DNA of 64,000 nucleotides from Devosia sp. (GCA_015234425.1 JADGNE010000043.1:62001-126000); one strand, 5' to 3'. Numbered from the stretch's first letter, positions 9,108 through 18,342 are shown. The notes: generated by a model not told the origin, from the letters alone. Translations and numbers: made by a program.

Positions 9108-9152
9108 AAAAATGGAGCCGCCGCGGGAGATGGACTCTCCGCGCGGCGGCTC
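9108..9152 (-). terminator. Intercistronic hairpin after binding-protein gene 1
   Basis: GAGCCGCCGCGGGAGA pairs with TCTCCGCGCGGCGGCTC with one bulge. On the minus strand it is followed by ATTTTT and then the permease ribosome binding site. It is probably a partial terminator or 3'-end stabiliser that favours binding-protein message. Confidence 0.7.
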
Positions 9153-9166
9153 TGGATTGACGGAAA

Positions 9167-10744
9167 TTAGTCGAAAGTGACCGTGGTCATGTTCGGCTGG
9201 TTCTCTGGCTGAACAGCCAGGGTCACGCCGTCACGCATTGCATAGGCAAGGACCTGATTGTGGACCGGCATAAGAACGCGGTCAGCCTTCACGACTTCCC
9301 AGATTTCGGCGATGGTCGCGTCGCGCGCTGCGATGTCGTCCATGGTGCCGAGGGCGATGATCTTCTCGTCCAGCTCAGGATTGGTGTAGAGGCCGACGTT
9401 GTAGGTGCCGTGCAGATCCGTTTTGGAGTGGATCAGGTCGTTAAAGACATAGGCGCTGTCGAATGTCGGAACGCCCCAACCGAGGAGATAGAAGTCCGAG
9501 TTGTTGGCGAGGATGATCGGGCTGTGCTCGGCGACAGGGCGCGATGCCAGCGTCACCTGGATGCCGATCTGGCCGAGCATGCCGACATAGGCCGTGGAGA
9601 TGGCTTCGTCGTTCACATAGCGGTTGTTCGGCGTGTCGAGGGTGACGGTGAAGCCATCAGGATAGCCGGCTTCGACCATGAGGGCCTTTGCCTTTTCCAC
9701 GTCGGGCTTCGGATAGGCGTCAAGCTCGGGAGTCCAGCCGTTCACGAACGGAGGGTTCGGGATGCCGGTCGGGATCGACTGACCGCGCATGACGACCTGC
9801 TTGATCGCATCGCGATCGAGCACGAGTTCCATGGCTTCGCGGACCAGCGGATTGTTGAACGGGTTGCTGTCCGTGATGTTCGAGGACTTCAGCGGCTCAT
9901 CGCCAAAGCGGTAGCCGAAATAGATGAAGCGGTTTTCAGGGCCGATTTCGACCTTGAAGCCATCGGTGTTGCTGAGGCGCTCGATATCCTGCGGCGGCAC
10001 GTCCTGGACGATATCGATTTCGCCCGAGAGCAGAGCCGAGATACGGGTCTGGGCATCGGCGATGGTGAGATATTCGATCTTGTCGACGGCAGGCTTATCG
10101 CCCCACCAACCTTCGTTGTAGTCGAGCACGGTCTTCACGTCGACTTCGCGCGAAGTCAGGGTGTAGGGGCCGGTGCCGTTGGTGTTCAGCACGGAGTAGT
10201 TGCTGGCGCCGCTGGCGAAATCCTGGACGACGGCGAGATCGTTCTCGTCCGACCAGGTCTTGTCCATGATGAAGGTGTTGGTGAGGTTGTTCGGATAGAT
10301 CAGCGCAGGGCCGGTCATCTGGAACTCGACGGTATAGTCGTCGACTGCCGTCACCGATTCCACTTCGGCGTGCAGCTGCTTCATGTTCGAGAACTCGCTC
10401 TTGGCGCGTTCGATCGAATAGACGACGTCTTCGGCGGTGAAGTCGTTGCCGTTGTGGAACTTCACGCCTTCACGCAGCTTGAAGACCCAGACGGTCGGAT
10501 CGCCTTCCTTGAGGGCGTATTCGGTCGCGAGGCGCGGTGTCAGGCTGCCGTCATTGTCGCGGCCAAGCAGCGTCTCATAGATATGATGTGCGAGGGTGTG
10601 CGTGTTTCCCTGGTTCTGGGAATGAGGATCCAGCGTCAGCGCATCAGAAGAACGCGCCCAGCGGATGGTCTCGGCGTTGGCCACGCCGACAAGCACTGTC
10701 GAGGTGATAAGCACCGCGGTAATGCGGGCAAGTGACTTTTGCAT
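9167..10744 (-). CDS. Peptide ABC transporter substrate-binding protein (SBP_bac_5)
   Basis: The 525-residue exported protein starts with a signal peptide (about 1-24, ending GVANA). The mature part has the family-5 binding-protein pattern: LDPHSQNQGNTHTLAHHIYETLLGRD in outline, then WVFKLREGVKFHNG and FTAEDVVYSIERA, and LNTNGTGPYTL in the ligand lobe. A late GTYNVGLYTNPELDE segment follows. It delivers peptides or similar ligands to the permeases encoded downstream. The ATG at 10744 is preferred over the adjacent TTG because GGAGAGAAC precedes it. The promoter region contains repeated TTCGTATA half-sites. Confidence 0.92.
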   Translation of the reverse strand: MQKSLARITAVLITSTVLVGVANAETIRWARSSDALTLDPHSQNQGNTHTLAHHIYETLLGRDNDGSLTPRLATEYALKEGDPTVWVFKLREGVKFHNGNDFTAEDVVYSIERAKSEFSNMKQLHAEVESVTAVDDYTVEFQMTGPALIYPNNLTNTFIMDKTWSDENDLAVVQDFASGASNYSVLNTNGTGPYTLTSREVDVKTVLDYNEGWWGDKPAVDKIEYLTIADAQTRISALLSGEIDIVQDVPPQDIERLSNTDGFKVEIGPENRFIYFGYRFGDEPLKSSNITDSNPFNNPLVREAMELVLDRDAIKQVVMRGQSIPTGIPNPPFVNGWTPELDAYPKPDVEKAKALMVEAGYPDGFTVTLDTPNNRYVNDEAISTAYVGMLGQIGIQVTLASRPVAEHSPIILANNSDFYLLGWGVPTFDSAYVFNDLIHSKTDLHGTYNVGLYTNPELDEKIIALGTMDDIAARDATIAEIWEVVKADRVLMPVHNQVLAYAMRDGVTLAVQPENQPNMTTVTFD

Positions 10745-11078
10745 CAATGTTCTCTCCGTTCCTGAGCATCGACCTCCTCGCTGAATTCATGGGAGGCTTG
10801 TTCCACACGAGAGCCCAGTTTTTGTGCCAAATCAATCGATCATTGCTGTTTTCACTCGCTCACAATCGCGAAATTTACTTCCAGGGATCGGCCCATGGTG
10901 CGTCGACAAACCTAAGTGGCTGGAATCGCGGGACTATACGAACCGTCGCGACGCGTCGTTCGTATACGAAGTAAACCCCTCTTTTATTCCAATAGGACGT
11001 GGAAAATTTTCCGGACGGTCAAATTTTGACGCGTCTCGCTACTCGGAAGGTGGGGGGTAAGGGGCGCTCAGCGGCCCC
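10745..11078. other. Promoter region of ABC operon 1
   Basis: The 334-bp region has no gene. It holds the leader and operator-like repeats (10935-10970) upstream of the binding-protein gene. Near 11056-11078 it holds a weak AGGGGC/GCCCCT hairpin past the end of lrgB. Confidence 0.45.
10935..10970 (-). promoter_or_regulatory. Triple TTCGTATA operator-like cluster
   Basis: TATACGAAC at 10935-10943 and GTTCGTATA at 10958-10966 form a perfect 9-bp inverted repeat. The overlapping TTCGTATACGAA (10959-10970) is itself a perfect 12-bp palindrome. GntR/FCD-type regulators often bind such GTATAC-centred sites. It lies about 190-225 bp before the binding-protein start. Confidence 0.5.
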
Positions 11079-11795
11079 TCAGCCGAGCAAGAGGCTCCAG
11101 ACGAGCACCAAAAGGCTGGTGAGCGCACCGTTGAGGGCCATCGCGATACCGGCGAACGCGCCGGCGACATCATTGACCTGGAAGGCCCGGGCCGTGCCGA
11201 TTCCATGGGAGGCGACCCCGACCGCAAATCCGCGGGCCGCGAAGTTCCTGATGCGAAGGGCGTTCATCAACGGGGTGACGATCACAGCACCCGTGATGCC
11301 GGTGAGAATAACAAGGACCGCGGCCAGTGACGGGACGCCGCCAAGGCTGCGCGCCAGTTCCATGGCGATTGGCGCGCTGGTCGATTTCGGGGCGATTGAG
11401 GCAATGATCTCGGCTGGCGCTCCGAAAGCGGCGACAATGGCCACGGCGCTGCCAATGGCGGTCAGCGAGCCTGCAACCAGGGCGCCGGCCATCGGCAGGA
11501 GGACGGGTTTGACCTTGTCGAGATTTTTAAAGAGCGGCACCGCCAGCGCCACGGTTGCCGGGCCAAGCAGGAAGTGGACGAACTGCGCGCCTTCGAAATA
11601 GGTCGTATAGGGTGTGCCCGAAACCAGGAGCAGCGTGATGATGATCGCCCCTGCGATGAGAACGCTGTTGGCCAGAGGCGAGCCGCCCAGCTTTTTGCCC
11701 ACGACATGAGCGATCAGAAATGCTGCGATCGTCACTGCTAGCCAAAGCAGGGGGCTGGTGTTGAGATAGACCCAGATCGTGCTGATGCCGCTCAT
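11079..11795 (-). CDS. lrgB: LrgB/CidB-family membrane protein
   Basis: The 238-residue protein has about seven membrane segments and the LrgB pattern: LLGPATVALAVPLFKN, PKSTSAPIAMELARSLGGV and RGFAVGVASHGIGTARAFQ. LrgB proteins pair with LrgA. Proposed roles include holin-like control of murein hydrolases and, from better-supported work on relatives, transport of small organic acids such as pyruvate or glycolate (PftAB, PLGG1). Its start overlaps the lrgA stop by 4 bases (ATGA). The pair follows the amidohydrolase gene by only 49 bp on the same strand, so it may be the tail of the long peptide-catabolism operon. Confidence 0.88.
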   Translation of the reverse strand: MSGISTIWVYLNTSPLLWLAVTIAAFLIAHVVGKKLGGSPLANSVLIAGAIIITLLLVSGTPYTTYFEGAQFVHFLLGPATVALAVPLFKNLDKVKPVLLPMAGALVAGSLTAIGSAVAIVAAFGAPAEIIASIAPKSTSAPIAMELARSLGGVPSLAAVLVILTGITGAVIVTPLMNALRIRNFAARGFAVGVASHGIGTARAFQVNDVAGAFAGIAMALNGALTSLLVLVWSLLLG

Positions 11796-12214
11796 GACGA
11801 CTGCTTTCCGGTCAGCTTGGCGATCCAGAGGAACGTGAAAACAGTCACCAGCAGGGTGGCGAGCGTCGAGAGCACAACTGCCAGGAGCAGTGGTCCGCCC
11901 CAGTCGACAAGGACGCCGCCATACTGGATCACCCCGACCGCCGAAGGCACGAAGAGCAGGGACAGGACCCCGATCAGGCCAGTGGACACCGCGTTGGTGC
12001 TGGCATCGAGCGTTTTGCGCAGCACGAGAAAACCAAGCAGCAGCAGCATGCCCGCCACCGGCCCTGGGAAGGCGAAAGACGGCAGGACGAGCCGTGTCGC
12101 GACGACAAGGGTTTCGCCCGCCAGCTGAAATCCCAGCAGCACCGCAAAACCCGCGAGAATTGCGACCGGCGTCAACGCCGGCCGTGCCGGTTCCGTCTTG
12201 CTCGCTTGGCTCAT
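11792..12214 (-). CDS. lrgA: LrgA/CidA-family membrane protein
   Basis: The 140-residue product has four membrane segments and the CidA/LrgA signature FPGPVAGMLLLLGFL (about 49-63) and LLFVPSAVGVIQY. It has a slightly long hydrophilic N-terminus (1-14). It is the small partner of LrgB and probably forms a membrane complex with it. GGAGAAGGCGAGG precedes ATG 12214. Translational overlap with lrgB shows co-expression. No LytTR or LysR regulator, the usual lrg/cid control, is adjacent. Confidence 0.85.
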   Translation of the reverse strand: MSQASKTEPARPALTPVAILAGFAVLLGFQLAGETLVVATRLVLPSFAFPGPVAGMLLLLGFLVLRKTLDASTNAVSTGLIGVLSLLFVPSAVGVIQYGGVLVDWGGPLLLAVVLSTLATLLVTVFTFLWIAKLTGKQSS

Positions 12215-12263
12215 TGCCTCGCCTTCTCCTTGGCCGTGCCCTGACGGGCTATCGAATGGCGGG

Positions 12264-13496
12264 CTAGTGCGTGTGCTTCACCACCTTGCCATTGGCCATG
12301 ATGAGCGACATGTGCGCGCCGTCGTCCTGCAACAAGGTAATGTCCTCGAGTGGATTGCCGTCAATCACCAGCAGGTCCGCATAGGCATTTTCGGCGATGA
12401 TGCCGGCCTGTCCCTCAAGCTGGCAGAGACGCGCGCCGATTGTCGTGGCGGAGCGGATGATCTCAGCCGGGCTCAGCACCTTTGCCAACAGCTCAAACTC
12501 CATGCAGTGATACTTGCGAAGCTGACCCAGGAGGTCCGAGCCGAAGGCCATGGGCAAGCCGGCGTCACGCATGATCTCGAGCGAGCGAAGGCCACCGCTG
12601 CGCACAGTCTCGATCTTGGAAAACTCGGTGGCACCAAGTCCCAGTGCCTCGCCTTCAATAGCGAGGGCATCATAGGCGACGAGCGTCGGCACGGCGATAC
12701 AGCCCTTTTCAGCAGCAAGCTTTGCGGTCTCGGGCTCGATAAGATTGCAATGCTCGAGCGAATGCACGCCAAGCTCGACGCAGCGGCGGATGGCCTTGTC
12801 GGTATAGACGTGGGCCGAGACATAGAGACCGGCATTGTCCGCCTCTTCCACCATGGCCGCAATCTCTTCGCGAGAGTACTGGATGGAATGGATCGGATCG
12901 TTGGGGGAGGACACGCCGCCGTTGGCCATCACCTTGATGAAGTTGGCGCCTTCCTTGATCATTGTCCGGCAGGCGGCGCGCACATTGTCGACGCCATCGA
13001 CGATGAGACCCATAGAGCCGAGGCGTTCGGACAAGATTCCGGGGCGGTCGTCCGTGCGCTTGCGCAGATCGGCGTGGCCGCCTGTCGTGGTCAGGCCCTT
13101 GCCACAGATGACGAGGCGTGGGCCGTCGATGAGACCTTCTTCGACGGCCAGCACCAGACCGTAGTCGGCACCGCCCAGATCGCGCAGCGTTGTAAAGCCG
13201 CGCATCAGCGCTTCATCCATCACCCGTGCCGAGCGCAGGGCGGACAGCGAGCTCGGGGCAATCATATTGCCCCAGAGATCGAGCGTCTCGGCCACGATAT
13301 GGACGTGGCAGTCGATGAGGCCCGGCATGAGCGTCTTGCCGGAAAGATCGATGATCTCTGCGTCGGCAGGGCGGGGCAGTGCGGCTCCGATCGCGGCGAT
13401 GCGATTGCCCTCGACCTGAACATCGAGCCCGTCGCGCAGTTCGCCTGCTTCGGCATCAAGAATACGGCCGCCTGTAAAAATGATGGTCTTGGTCAT
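12264..13496 (-). CDS. Metal-dependent amidohydrolase (imidazolonepropionase/prolidase-like)
   Basis: The 410-residue TIM-barrel hydrolase belongs to the amidohydrolase superfamily. The metal-binding HxH is in LMPGLIDCHVHI (His64, His66). A likely carbamylated Lys is in ANFIKVMANGG, followed by His in YVSAHVYTD and HSLEHCNLI and Asp in MAFGSDLLG. The flanking beta-sandwich ends in DLLVIDGNPLEDI. Close relatives include Xaa-Pro and Xaa-Arg dipeptidases of the Sgx9260 type. It probably hydrolyses a peptide or N-acyl amino acid brought in by the neighbouring ABC system. It follows the DppF-type ATPase gene by 8 bp. Confidence 0.86.
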   Translation of the reverse strand: MTKTIIFTGGRILDAEAGELRDGLDVQVEGNRIAAIGAALPRPADAEIIDLSGKTLMPGLIDCHVHIVAETLDLWGNMIAPSSLSALRSARVMDEALMRGFTTLRDLGGADYGLVLAVEEGLIDGPRLVICGKGLTTTGGHADLRKRTDDRPGILSERLGSMGLIVDGVDNVRAACRTMIKEGANFIKVMANGGVSSPNDPIHSIQYSREEIAAMVEEADNAGLYVSAHVYTDKAIRRCVELGVHSLEHCNLIEPETAKLAAEKGCIAVPTLVAYDALAIEGEALGLGATEFSKIETVRSGGLRSLEIMRDAGLPMAFGSDLLGQLRKYHCMEFELLAKVLSPAEIIRSATTIGARLCQLEGQAGIIAENAYADLLVIDGNPLEDITLLQDDGAHMSLIMANGKVVKHTH

Positions 13497-13504
13497 ATCG
13501 GTTC

Positions 13505-14482
13505 TCAGCGGTGGTGACAGGCGACAAGCTGACCGTCTTCACGCGCGGTGAGAGCGGGTTCGGTCGTCTTGCAAAGATCGGTCGCCAGCGGGCAGCGCGT
13601 ATGGAACGGGCAGCCGCTCGGCTTGCGCGTGGCGCTCGGGATGTCGTCATTTGTCGCGCTGAAACTGTGTCGCTTGCGCGGGTCGCGCGACGGCGCCGAG
13701 CGCATCAGTAGCTCGGTATAGGGGTGGAGCGGTGTCGAGAAGATTGTCTTCTTGGGCGCGATCTCGACGATCTTGCCCAGATACATCACAGCCACACGGT
13801 GCGAGATGAATTCCACCACACCAAGATCGTGCGAGATTGAGAGGTAGGAAACGCCAAGGTCACGCTGCAGATCGCTCAGCAGGTTGAGGATCTGGGCCTG
13901 TACCGACACGTCCAGCGCCGACACGGGCTCATCGCAGACGATAACGTCCGGGTTCAACGCCAGAGCGCGGGCGATACCGATGCGCTGGCGCTGGCCGCCG
14001 GAGAACTGGTGCGCAAAGCTGTCGGCCTGATCGGGACGCAGGCCCACGCGCTGCATCAGCTCGGCGACGCGTGCCTCGCGTTCTTCGCGCGTACCCACCT
14101 TATGAATATCGAGTGGCGCTCGAATGATATCCCGGACGCGCTGGCGCGGATTGAGCGAGGAGAACGGGTCCTGGAAGACGATCTGCATGCGCCGACGATA
14201 GGATTTCAGCGCGGTGCGATTGAAGCTCTTGATAGCCAGGCCGTCGAATTCGACCTTACCGCCAGTCGGCTTGACCAGCCCCATGAGCGCGAGGCCTGTT
14301 GTGGACTTGCCGCATCCGCTCTCGCCCACAAGGCTTAGTGTCTCGCCGCGATTGAGCGAAAAGCTGATGCCGTCGACGGCCTTCACCGAGCCGATCTGGC
14401 GCTGGAGGACGCCGCCACGGATAGGGAAATGGACCTGCAGGTTCTCGACGCTGAGAAGTGGCGTTTGATCAGGCTGCATCAT
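13505..14482 (-). CDS. Peptide ABC transporter ATPase, DppF type
   Basis: The 325-residue protein is a single-domain oligopeptide-type ATPase with Walker A GESGCGKS, FQDPFSSLNPRQ, signature FSGGQRQRIGIARAL, Walker B VIVCDEPVSALD and the C-terminal oligo_HPY Cys-containing tail (CPFHTRCPLATDLC). It partners the DppD-type ATPase encoded just upstream. The ATG at 14482 (or the adjacent one at 14479) overlaps the end of the upstream gene by 11-14 bases. A longer frame to 14629 would run through that gene and is rejected. Confidence 0.92.
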   Translation of the reverse strand: MMQPDQTPLLSVENLQVHFPIRGGVLQRQIGSVKAVDGISFSLNRGETLSLVGESGCGKSTTGLALMGLVKPTGGKVEFDGLAIKSFNRTALKSYRRRMQIVFQDPFSSLNPRQRVRDIIRAPLDIHKVGTREEREARVAELMQRVGLRPDQADSFAHQFSGGQRQRIGIARALALNPDVIVCDEPVSALDVSVQAQILNLLSDLQRDLGVSYLSISHDLGVVEFISHRVAVMYLGKIVEIAPKKTIFSTPLHPYTELLMRSAPSRDPRKRHSFSATNDDIPSATRKPSGCPFHTRCPLATDLCKTTEPALTAREDGQLVACHHR

Positions 14483-15470
14483 CGTGCTCCCAGCAAGCGG
14501 CCCAGTGGCCGGGGCGTTTTTCCTCGAATGGGGGACGTTCCTCGAGGCATCGCGCCGAGGCGTTGGGGCAACGGGGCGCAAAGGCACAGCCCTTGGGCAG
14601 GTCCCAGAGCGCAGGAACCGTACCCGCAATATCGGCGAGGCGATCGCCCTCCTGCGAGGAGGCGCCCGCGCCGGGCACCGCGCCCATCAGGCCAACGGTG
14701 TACGGGTGAAGTGGATTGTCGAAGAGGTCATAAATGCTGGCTTCTTCGACTTTGCGACCGGCGTACATCACGATGACGCGGTCGGCGACTTCGGACACCA
14801 CGCCGAGGTCGTGGGTGATGAGGATCTGAGCCGTCCCGAGCCGCTTCTGCAGATCAGAGATCAGCCCCAGGATCTGGGCTTGAATAGTCACGTCGAGCGC
14901 GGTGGTCGGCTCATCGGCGATGATAATGCTGGGGTCGCAGGCGAGAGCCAGCGAGATCATGGCGCGCTGGCGCATGCCGCCCGAAAGCTCATGCGGGAAC
15001 TGCTTGGCGCGACGTTCCGGGTCGGGCATCTGCACCAGACGCAGCACGTCGATGGCGCGCTGATCGGCTTCGCGGTGGGTGCACTTGCGATGGGCGCGCA
15101 CGGCTTCGGCGATCTGTTCGCCAATGCGCAGCACCGGGTTGAGTGCGGTCAGCGGCTCCTGGAAGATCATGGCGATCTTCTCGCCGCGGAACTGCTCGAC
15201 CTCGCGCTGGCCCATGGCCAGGAAATCCTGGCCATCGATCAGCATTTTTCCGCTGGTAACGCGTGCCGCCTCGGGCAGCAGGCGCAGCAGCGACAGCGCA
15301 GTCATGGATTTGCCACAACCGCTTTCGCCCACGATGCAGAGAGTTTCACCCGGATGCACCGAAAGGCTCATGTCTGAGACAACGGCGAATGAGCCTTGGG
15401 CGCCTCTGATCTCGATATTGAGATCGGACACCTCGATTGCCGCTTTTTGCGTTGCGCTTGTCTGGCTCAT
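14469..15470 (-). CDS. Peptide ABC transporter ATPase, DppD type
   Basis: The 333-residue ATPase has Walker A GESGCGKS, FQEPLTALNPVLR, signature LSGGMRQRAMISLAL, Walker B IIIADEPTTALD and switch His in LITHDLGV. The C-terminal oligo_HPY domain ends with the Cys motif CAFAPRCPNASARC, which in relatives may bind an Fe-S cluster. It forms the heterodimeric motor with the DppF-type partner. The gene follows the deacylase gene by 47 bp. Confidence 0.92.
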   Translation of the reverse strand: MSQTSATQKAAIEVSDLNIEIRGAQGSFAVVSDMSLSVHPGETLCIVGESGCGKSMTALSLLRLLPEAARVTSGKMLIDGQDFLAMGQREVEQFRGEKIAMIFQEPLTALNPVLRIGEQIAEAVRAHRKCTHREADQRAIDVLRLVQMPDPERRAKQFPHELSGGMRQRAMISLALACDPSIIIADEPTTALDVTIQAQILGLISDLQKRLGTAQILITHDLGVVSEVADRVIVMYAGRKVEEASIYDLFDNPLHPYTVGLMGAVPGAGASSQEGDRLADIAGTVPALWDLPKGCAFAPRCPNASARCLEERPPFEEKRPGHWAACWEHDDAA

Positions 15471-15517
15471 CGCCGTCGTCTCCTTTACCGGCCGGGGCAG
15501 GCCAGATTCGTGCTCAC

Positions 15518-16462
15518 TCAGTCGGTAGCGCCGTCGAGGTTACCGATCATGTACGCATAGTCGCCCGAGTGGACGAGGTTGCGCGTGAGGTGCTGCATGA
15601 TCATGATGCCGTTCTCGAACGGGGTTTTGATCTCTTCGAGCACTTCGAAATTGTACGGGCTGACCACGCGGCCCAGCAGCTCGCCGCCCTTGATGATCTC
15701 GCCGTTCGCGGGAGCCAGCGTTTCGATCCAGCCGCCCTGGGTCGGACGGACGCCGGCCAGCTCGGTGACCACGATCTGCTTGGGGTTTTCCCAAGGTTCG
15801 CCGGCGATGGTGCCGGTTGTCTTGAGCATGTTAAGCACGCCATCGACCGTCTGCTTGACGTAGCCGGTCTGGTCGACAATACCGCCGCCCAATTCGATCA
15901 CGGCAACGGGGATGTTGCGGGTGTCGATCGTTACGGTCTTGGTCGTGCCGCCGAAAACGGTGCCCTGCTTGTTTTCCACCGGACGGTAAAGAACCTTCGA
16001 GCCGAAGGCGCGCGACAGGCGCTCGTCATTCCAGATGTAGACATAGTCTACAGTCGGGCGGTCGGTGCCCGAATGCAGATCGATATGCACGTCGATCTTG
16101 TTGAGGAACTCATTGGTCAGCGCATGGGCCAGCTGCTGGCTGTGCGTACCATTCGGATTGCCCGGGAACTGGCGGTTGAGGTCGACCTTGTCGATGGTCG
16201 AATAGCGTTCGTTGAAGGCGAATGCGGTCGGGTTCGCCACCGGCAGCAGCAGGATGCGGCCCTTGATCGACATGTCCTTGAGCACGCGGAACAGTTCCAG
16301 GATTGCCTGCGAACCGGTGTTCTCATTGCCGTGGATGGCAGCCGAGATACCGATCGTGGGGCCGTCCTCTTCGCCCACCAGCTCATGCATAATGATCACG
16401 GCATCGGAGCCGTCGGCATTGGTGGTGAATTTCGGGCGAAGCTGATTGATCGCTTTTACCAT
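15518..16462 (-). CDS. Succinylglutamate desuccinylase/aspartoacylase-family deacylase
   Basis: The 314-residue enzyme belongs to the AstE/AspA zinc deacylase family (M14-like). Zinc ligands are visible as His44 and Glu47 in AAIHGNENTG and His130 in VHIDLHSG. The family motif DLNRQFPG is at 94-101. The C-terminal half contains a beta-barrel with APANGEIIKGGELLGRV, as in deacetylases such as DoeB. It should cleave an N-acyl group (acetyl, succinyl or similar) from an amino acid. It sits between permease and ATPase genes of the importer, which points to an N-acylated or cyclised substrate. AAGGA precedes ATG 16462. Confidence 0.85.
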   Translation of the reverse strand: MVKAINQLRPKFTTNADGSDAVIIMHELVGEEDGPTIGISAAIHGNENTGSQAILELFRVLKDMSIKGRILLLPVANPTAFAFNERYSTIDKVDLNRQFPGNPNGTHSQQLAHALTNEFLNKIDVHIDLHSGTDRPTVDYVYIWNDERLSRAFGSKVLYRPVENKQGTVFGGTTKTVTIDTRNIPVAVIELGGGIVDQTGYVKQTVDGVLNMLKTTGTIAGEPWENPKQIVVTELAGVRPTQGGWIETLAPANGEIIKGGELLGRVVSPYNFEVLEEIKTPFENGIMIMQHLTRNLVHSGDYAYMIGNLDGATD

Positions 16463-16477
16463 GATGCAGTTCCTTAG

Positions 16478-17326
16478 TTACTTGGCGGACTTGCCGCCGC
16501 CACGGGACAGCTGGCGGGGATCAAGAATGTCCCTGAGGCCGTCACCGAGAAGATTGAAGCCGAGCACGGTGATCATGATGGTCGCGCCCGAAATGATGGA
16601 TAGCCACGGTGCGTCGCGCATGAAGCGCGTGCCGTAGGCGAGGGTCCAGCCCCAGGTCGGCTCCGGCGGGGGAAGCCCGAAGCCGAGGAAGCTCAGTGCT
16701 GACTCCGAGATGATCGCCGTGCCGAGGCCGAGCGACGCCAGCACGATGATCGGGCCAAGAGCATTGGGCAGGATTTCCTTGAAGATGATGCGGATCGGAC
16801 CCGCGCCGAGCGCCTTGGCGGCCTGCACATAATTCTGCTCGCGCAGCACCAGCGTGGTCGAGCGCACGACACGGGCATATTCGGTCCAGGCCACGACAAT
16901 GATGGCGAGCGCGACGTTGAACACGCCCGGTCCAAGCACCGCGACGATCGCAAGCGCCAGCACGATGGCAGGGAAGCCGAGGAAGATGTCGGTGATGCGC
17001 ATCAGCAGCTGGTCGACCCAGCCTCCGAAATAGCCGGCGACGAGGCCCACAACCGTGCCGATGATCGCCGAGGCGGTCACAGAGATGACGGCGATAGTGA
17101 GCGAGATGCGCGCACCAAAGATCAGGCGGGACCAGAGATCGCGCCCAAAATTGTCGGTGCCCAGGATGTGGTCCGCAGTCGGGCCAGCGAAGCGGTTGCG
17201 CATGTCCATCTGCTCGACGCCATGGGTCGCAAACCAGGGCGCGAAAACAGCGAGGACGATGATTGTGAGCGTGATCAACGCGCCCACGATCAGCGAGATG
17301 TTGGTGAGAGCTTTCGGCAATCGCAT
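16478..17326 (-). CDS. Peptide ABC transporter permease, DppC type
   Basis: The 282-residue permease has an N-terminal helix (about 8-32), GTDNFGRDLWSRLIFGARIS, and a BPD_transp_1 core with EAA loop GAGPIRIIFKEILPNALGP and C-terminus LLGDGLRDILDPRQLS. The ATG at 17326 lies four bases after the DppB-type stop. A longer frame to 17365 would overlap that gene and adds no family-like sequence. Confidence 0.92.
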   Translation of the reverse strand: MRLPKALTNISLIVGALITLTIIVLAVFAPWFATHGVEQMDMRNRFAGPTADHILGTDNFGRDLWSRLIFGARISLTIAVISVTASAIIGTVVGLVAGYFGGWVDQLLMRITDIFLGFPAIVLALAIVAVLGPGVFNVALAIIVVAWTEYARVVRSTTLVLREQNYVQAAKALGAGPIRIIFKEILPNALGPIIVLASLGLGTAIISESALSFLGFGLPPPEPTWGWTLAYGTRFMRDAPWLSIISGATIMITVLGFNLLGDGLRDILDPRQLSRGGGKSAK

Positions 17327-17330
17327 GGCG

Positions 17331-18311
17331 TTATCCGAGGCGTACGCGCGGATCGACCGCGGCATAGAGAAGGTCGACGATCAGGTTCACCAGAGCGAAC
17401 ACGATGGCGAAGGTCAGCACGATGCCCTGAATAAGGGGTAGGTCACGCTGCGAGATGGCCGAGATGGTCAGCTGACCAAGGCCGGGCCAGGCGAAGATGG
17501 ACTCCGTCAGAACGGCACCGCCGAGGAGGGCGCCAAACCGCAGGCCGATAACGCTGAGCACCGGAAGAAGGGCGTTTCGCAGGGCGTGGCGGACGACGAC
17601 ACGGCCCTTGCGCAGCCCCTTGGCATAGGCGGTGCGCACGAAATCTTCGCGCAGCACTTCCAGCATGGAAGCGCGGACGAGGCGCGAGATGATGGCGGCC
17701 GAGTTGGCAGCGAGAGCGAGGGCGGGGAGGGCAATGTGGCGGAACGACTCCCAGAGCACCTGCGGACGACCCGTCAGTGCGGCCCAGAGAGCCTCATGCA
17801 TGGGCACCCCGCGACCGATGGAGGGCAGCCAGCCCAGCTGCACCGCAAACAATAGCATGAGCAGGAGGCCAAGCCAGTATACGGGCATGGACACGCCAAG
17901 CTGTGCGAACAGCATGGTTACGGTATCGACCCACGAACCCTGACGGATAGCCGCCAGCACGCCAAGGGTGATGCCGATCACGCTGGCCAGCAAAAGGGCA
18001 ACAACGGCCAACTCGATGGTGGCGCCGAGACGCCCCGCTATGATCTCGCTCACCGGCTGGTTCTGAAAGATCGACCGACCCATATCGCCCTGCAGCAGGG
18101 CGGCAAAATAGTTCCAGAGCCGAATATACCAGGGATCGTTCAGACCCAGCGAATTGCGCAGGTTGAGGATCGCCTCGGGCGTGGCGTCCTGACCCAGAAG
18201 CACAGCAGCCGGGTCACCCGGAATGATGAGCAACAGGCCAAAGGTCACCACAACCATGCCGATGGCCATTGGGATGAGCAGGAGAAGACGGCGGGCTATG
18301 TAGGCGAGCAT
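17331..18311 (-). CDS. Peptide ABC transporter permease, DppB type
   Basis: The 326-residue permease has MLAYIARRLLLLIPMAIGM as its first helix, the periplasmic segment LRNSLGLNDPWYIRLWNYF, GDMGRSIFQNQPVSEII, and an EAA loop in KGLRKGRVVVRHALRNAL. It ends VDLLYAAVDPRVRLG. The ribosome binding site AGGTAGG precedes ATG 18311. It follows the M24-family gene by 31 bp. Confidence 0.93.
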   Translation of the reverse strand: MLAYIARRLLLLIPMAIGMVVVTFGLLLIIPGDPAAVLLGQDATPEAILNLRNSLGLNDPWYIRLWNYFAALLQGDMGRSIFQNQPVSEIIAGRLGATIELAVVALLLASVIGITLGVLAAIRQGSWVDTVTMLFAQLGVSMPVYWLGLLLMLLFAVQLGWLPSIGRGVPMHEALWAALTGRPQVLWESFRHIALPALALAANSAAIISRLVRASMLEVLREDFVRTAYAKGLRKGRVVVRHALRNALLPVLSVIGLRFGALLGGAVLTESIFAWPGLGQLTISAISQRDLPLIQGIVLTFAIVFALVNLIVDLLYAAVDPRVRLG

Positions 18312-18342
18312 GGCGACCTACCTCAGTTCGAGCGGAAGAGGG

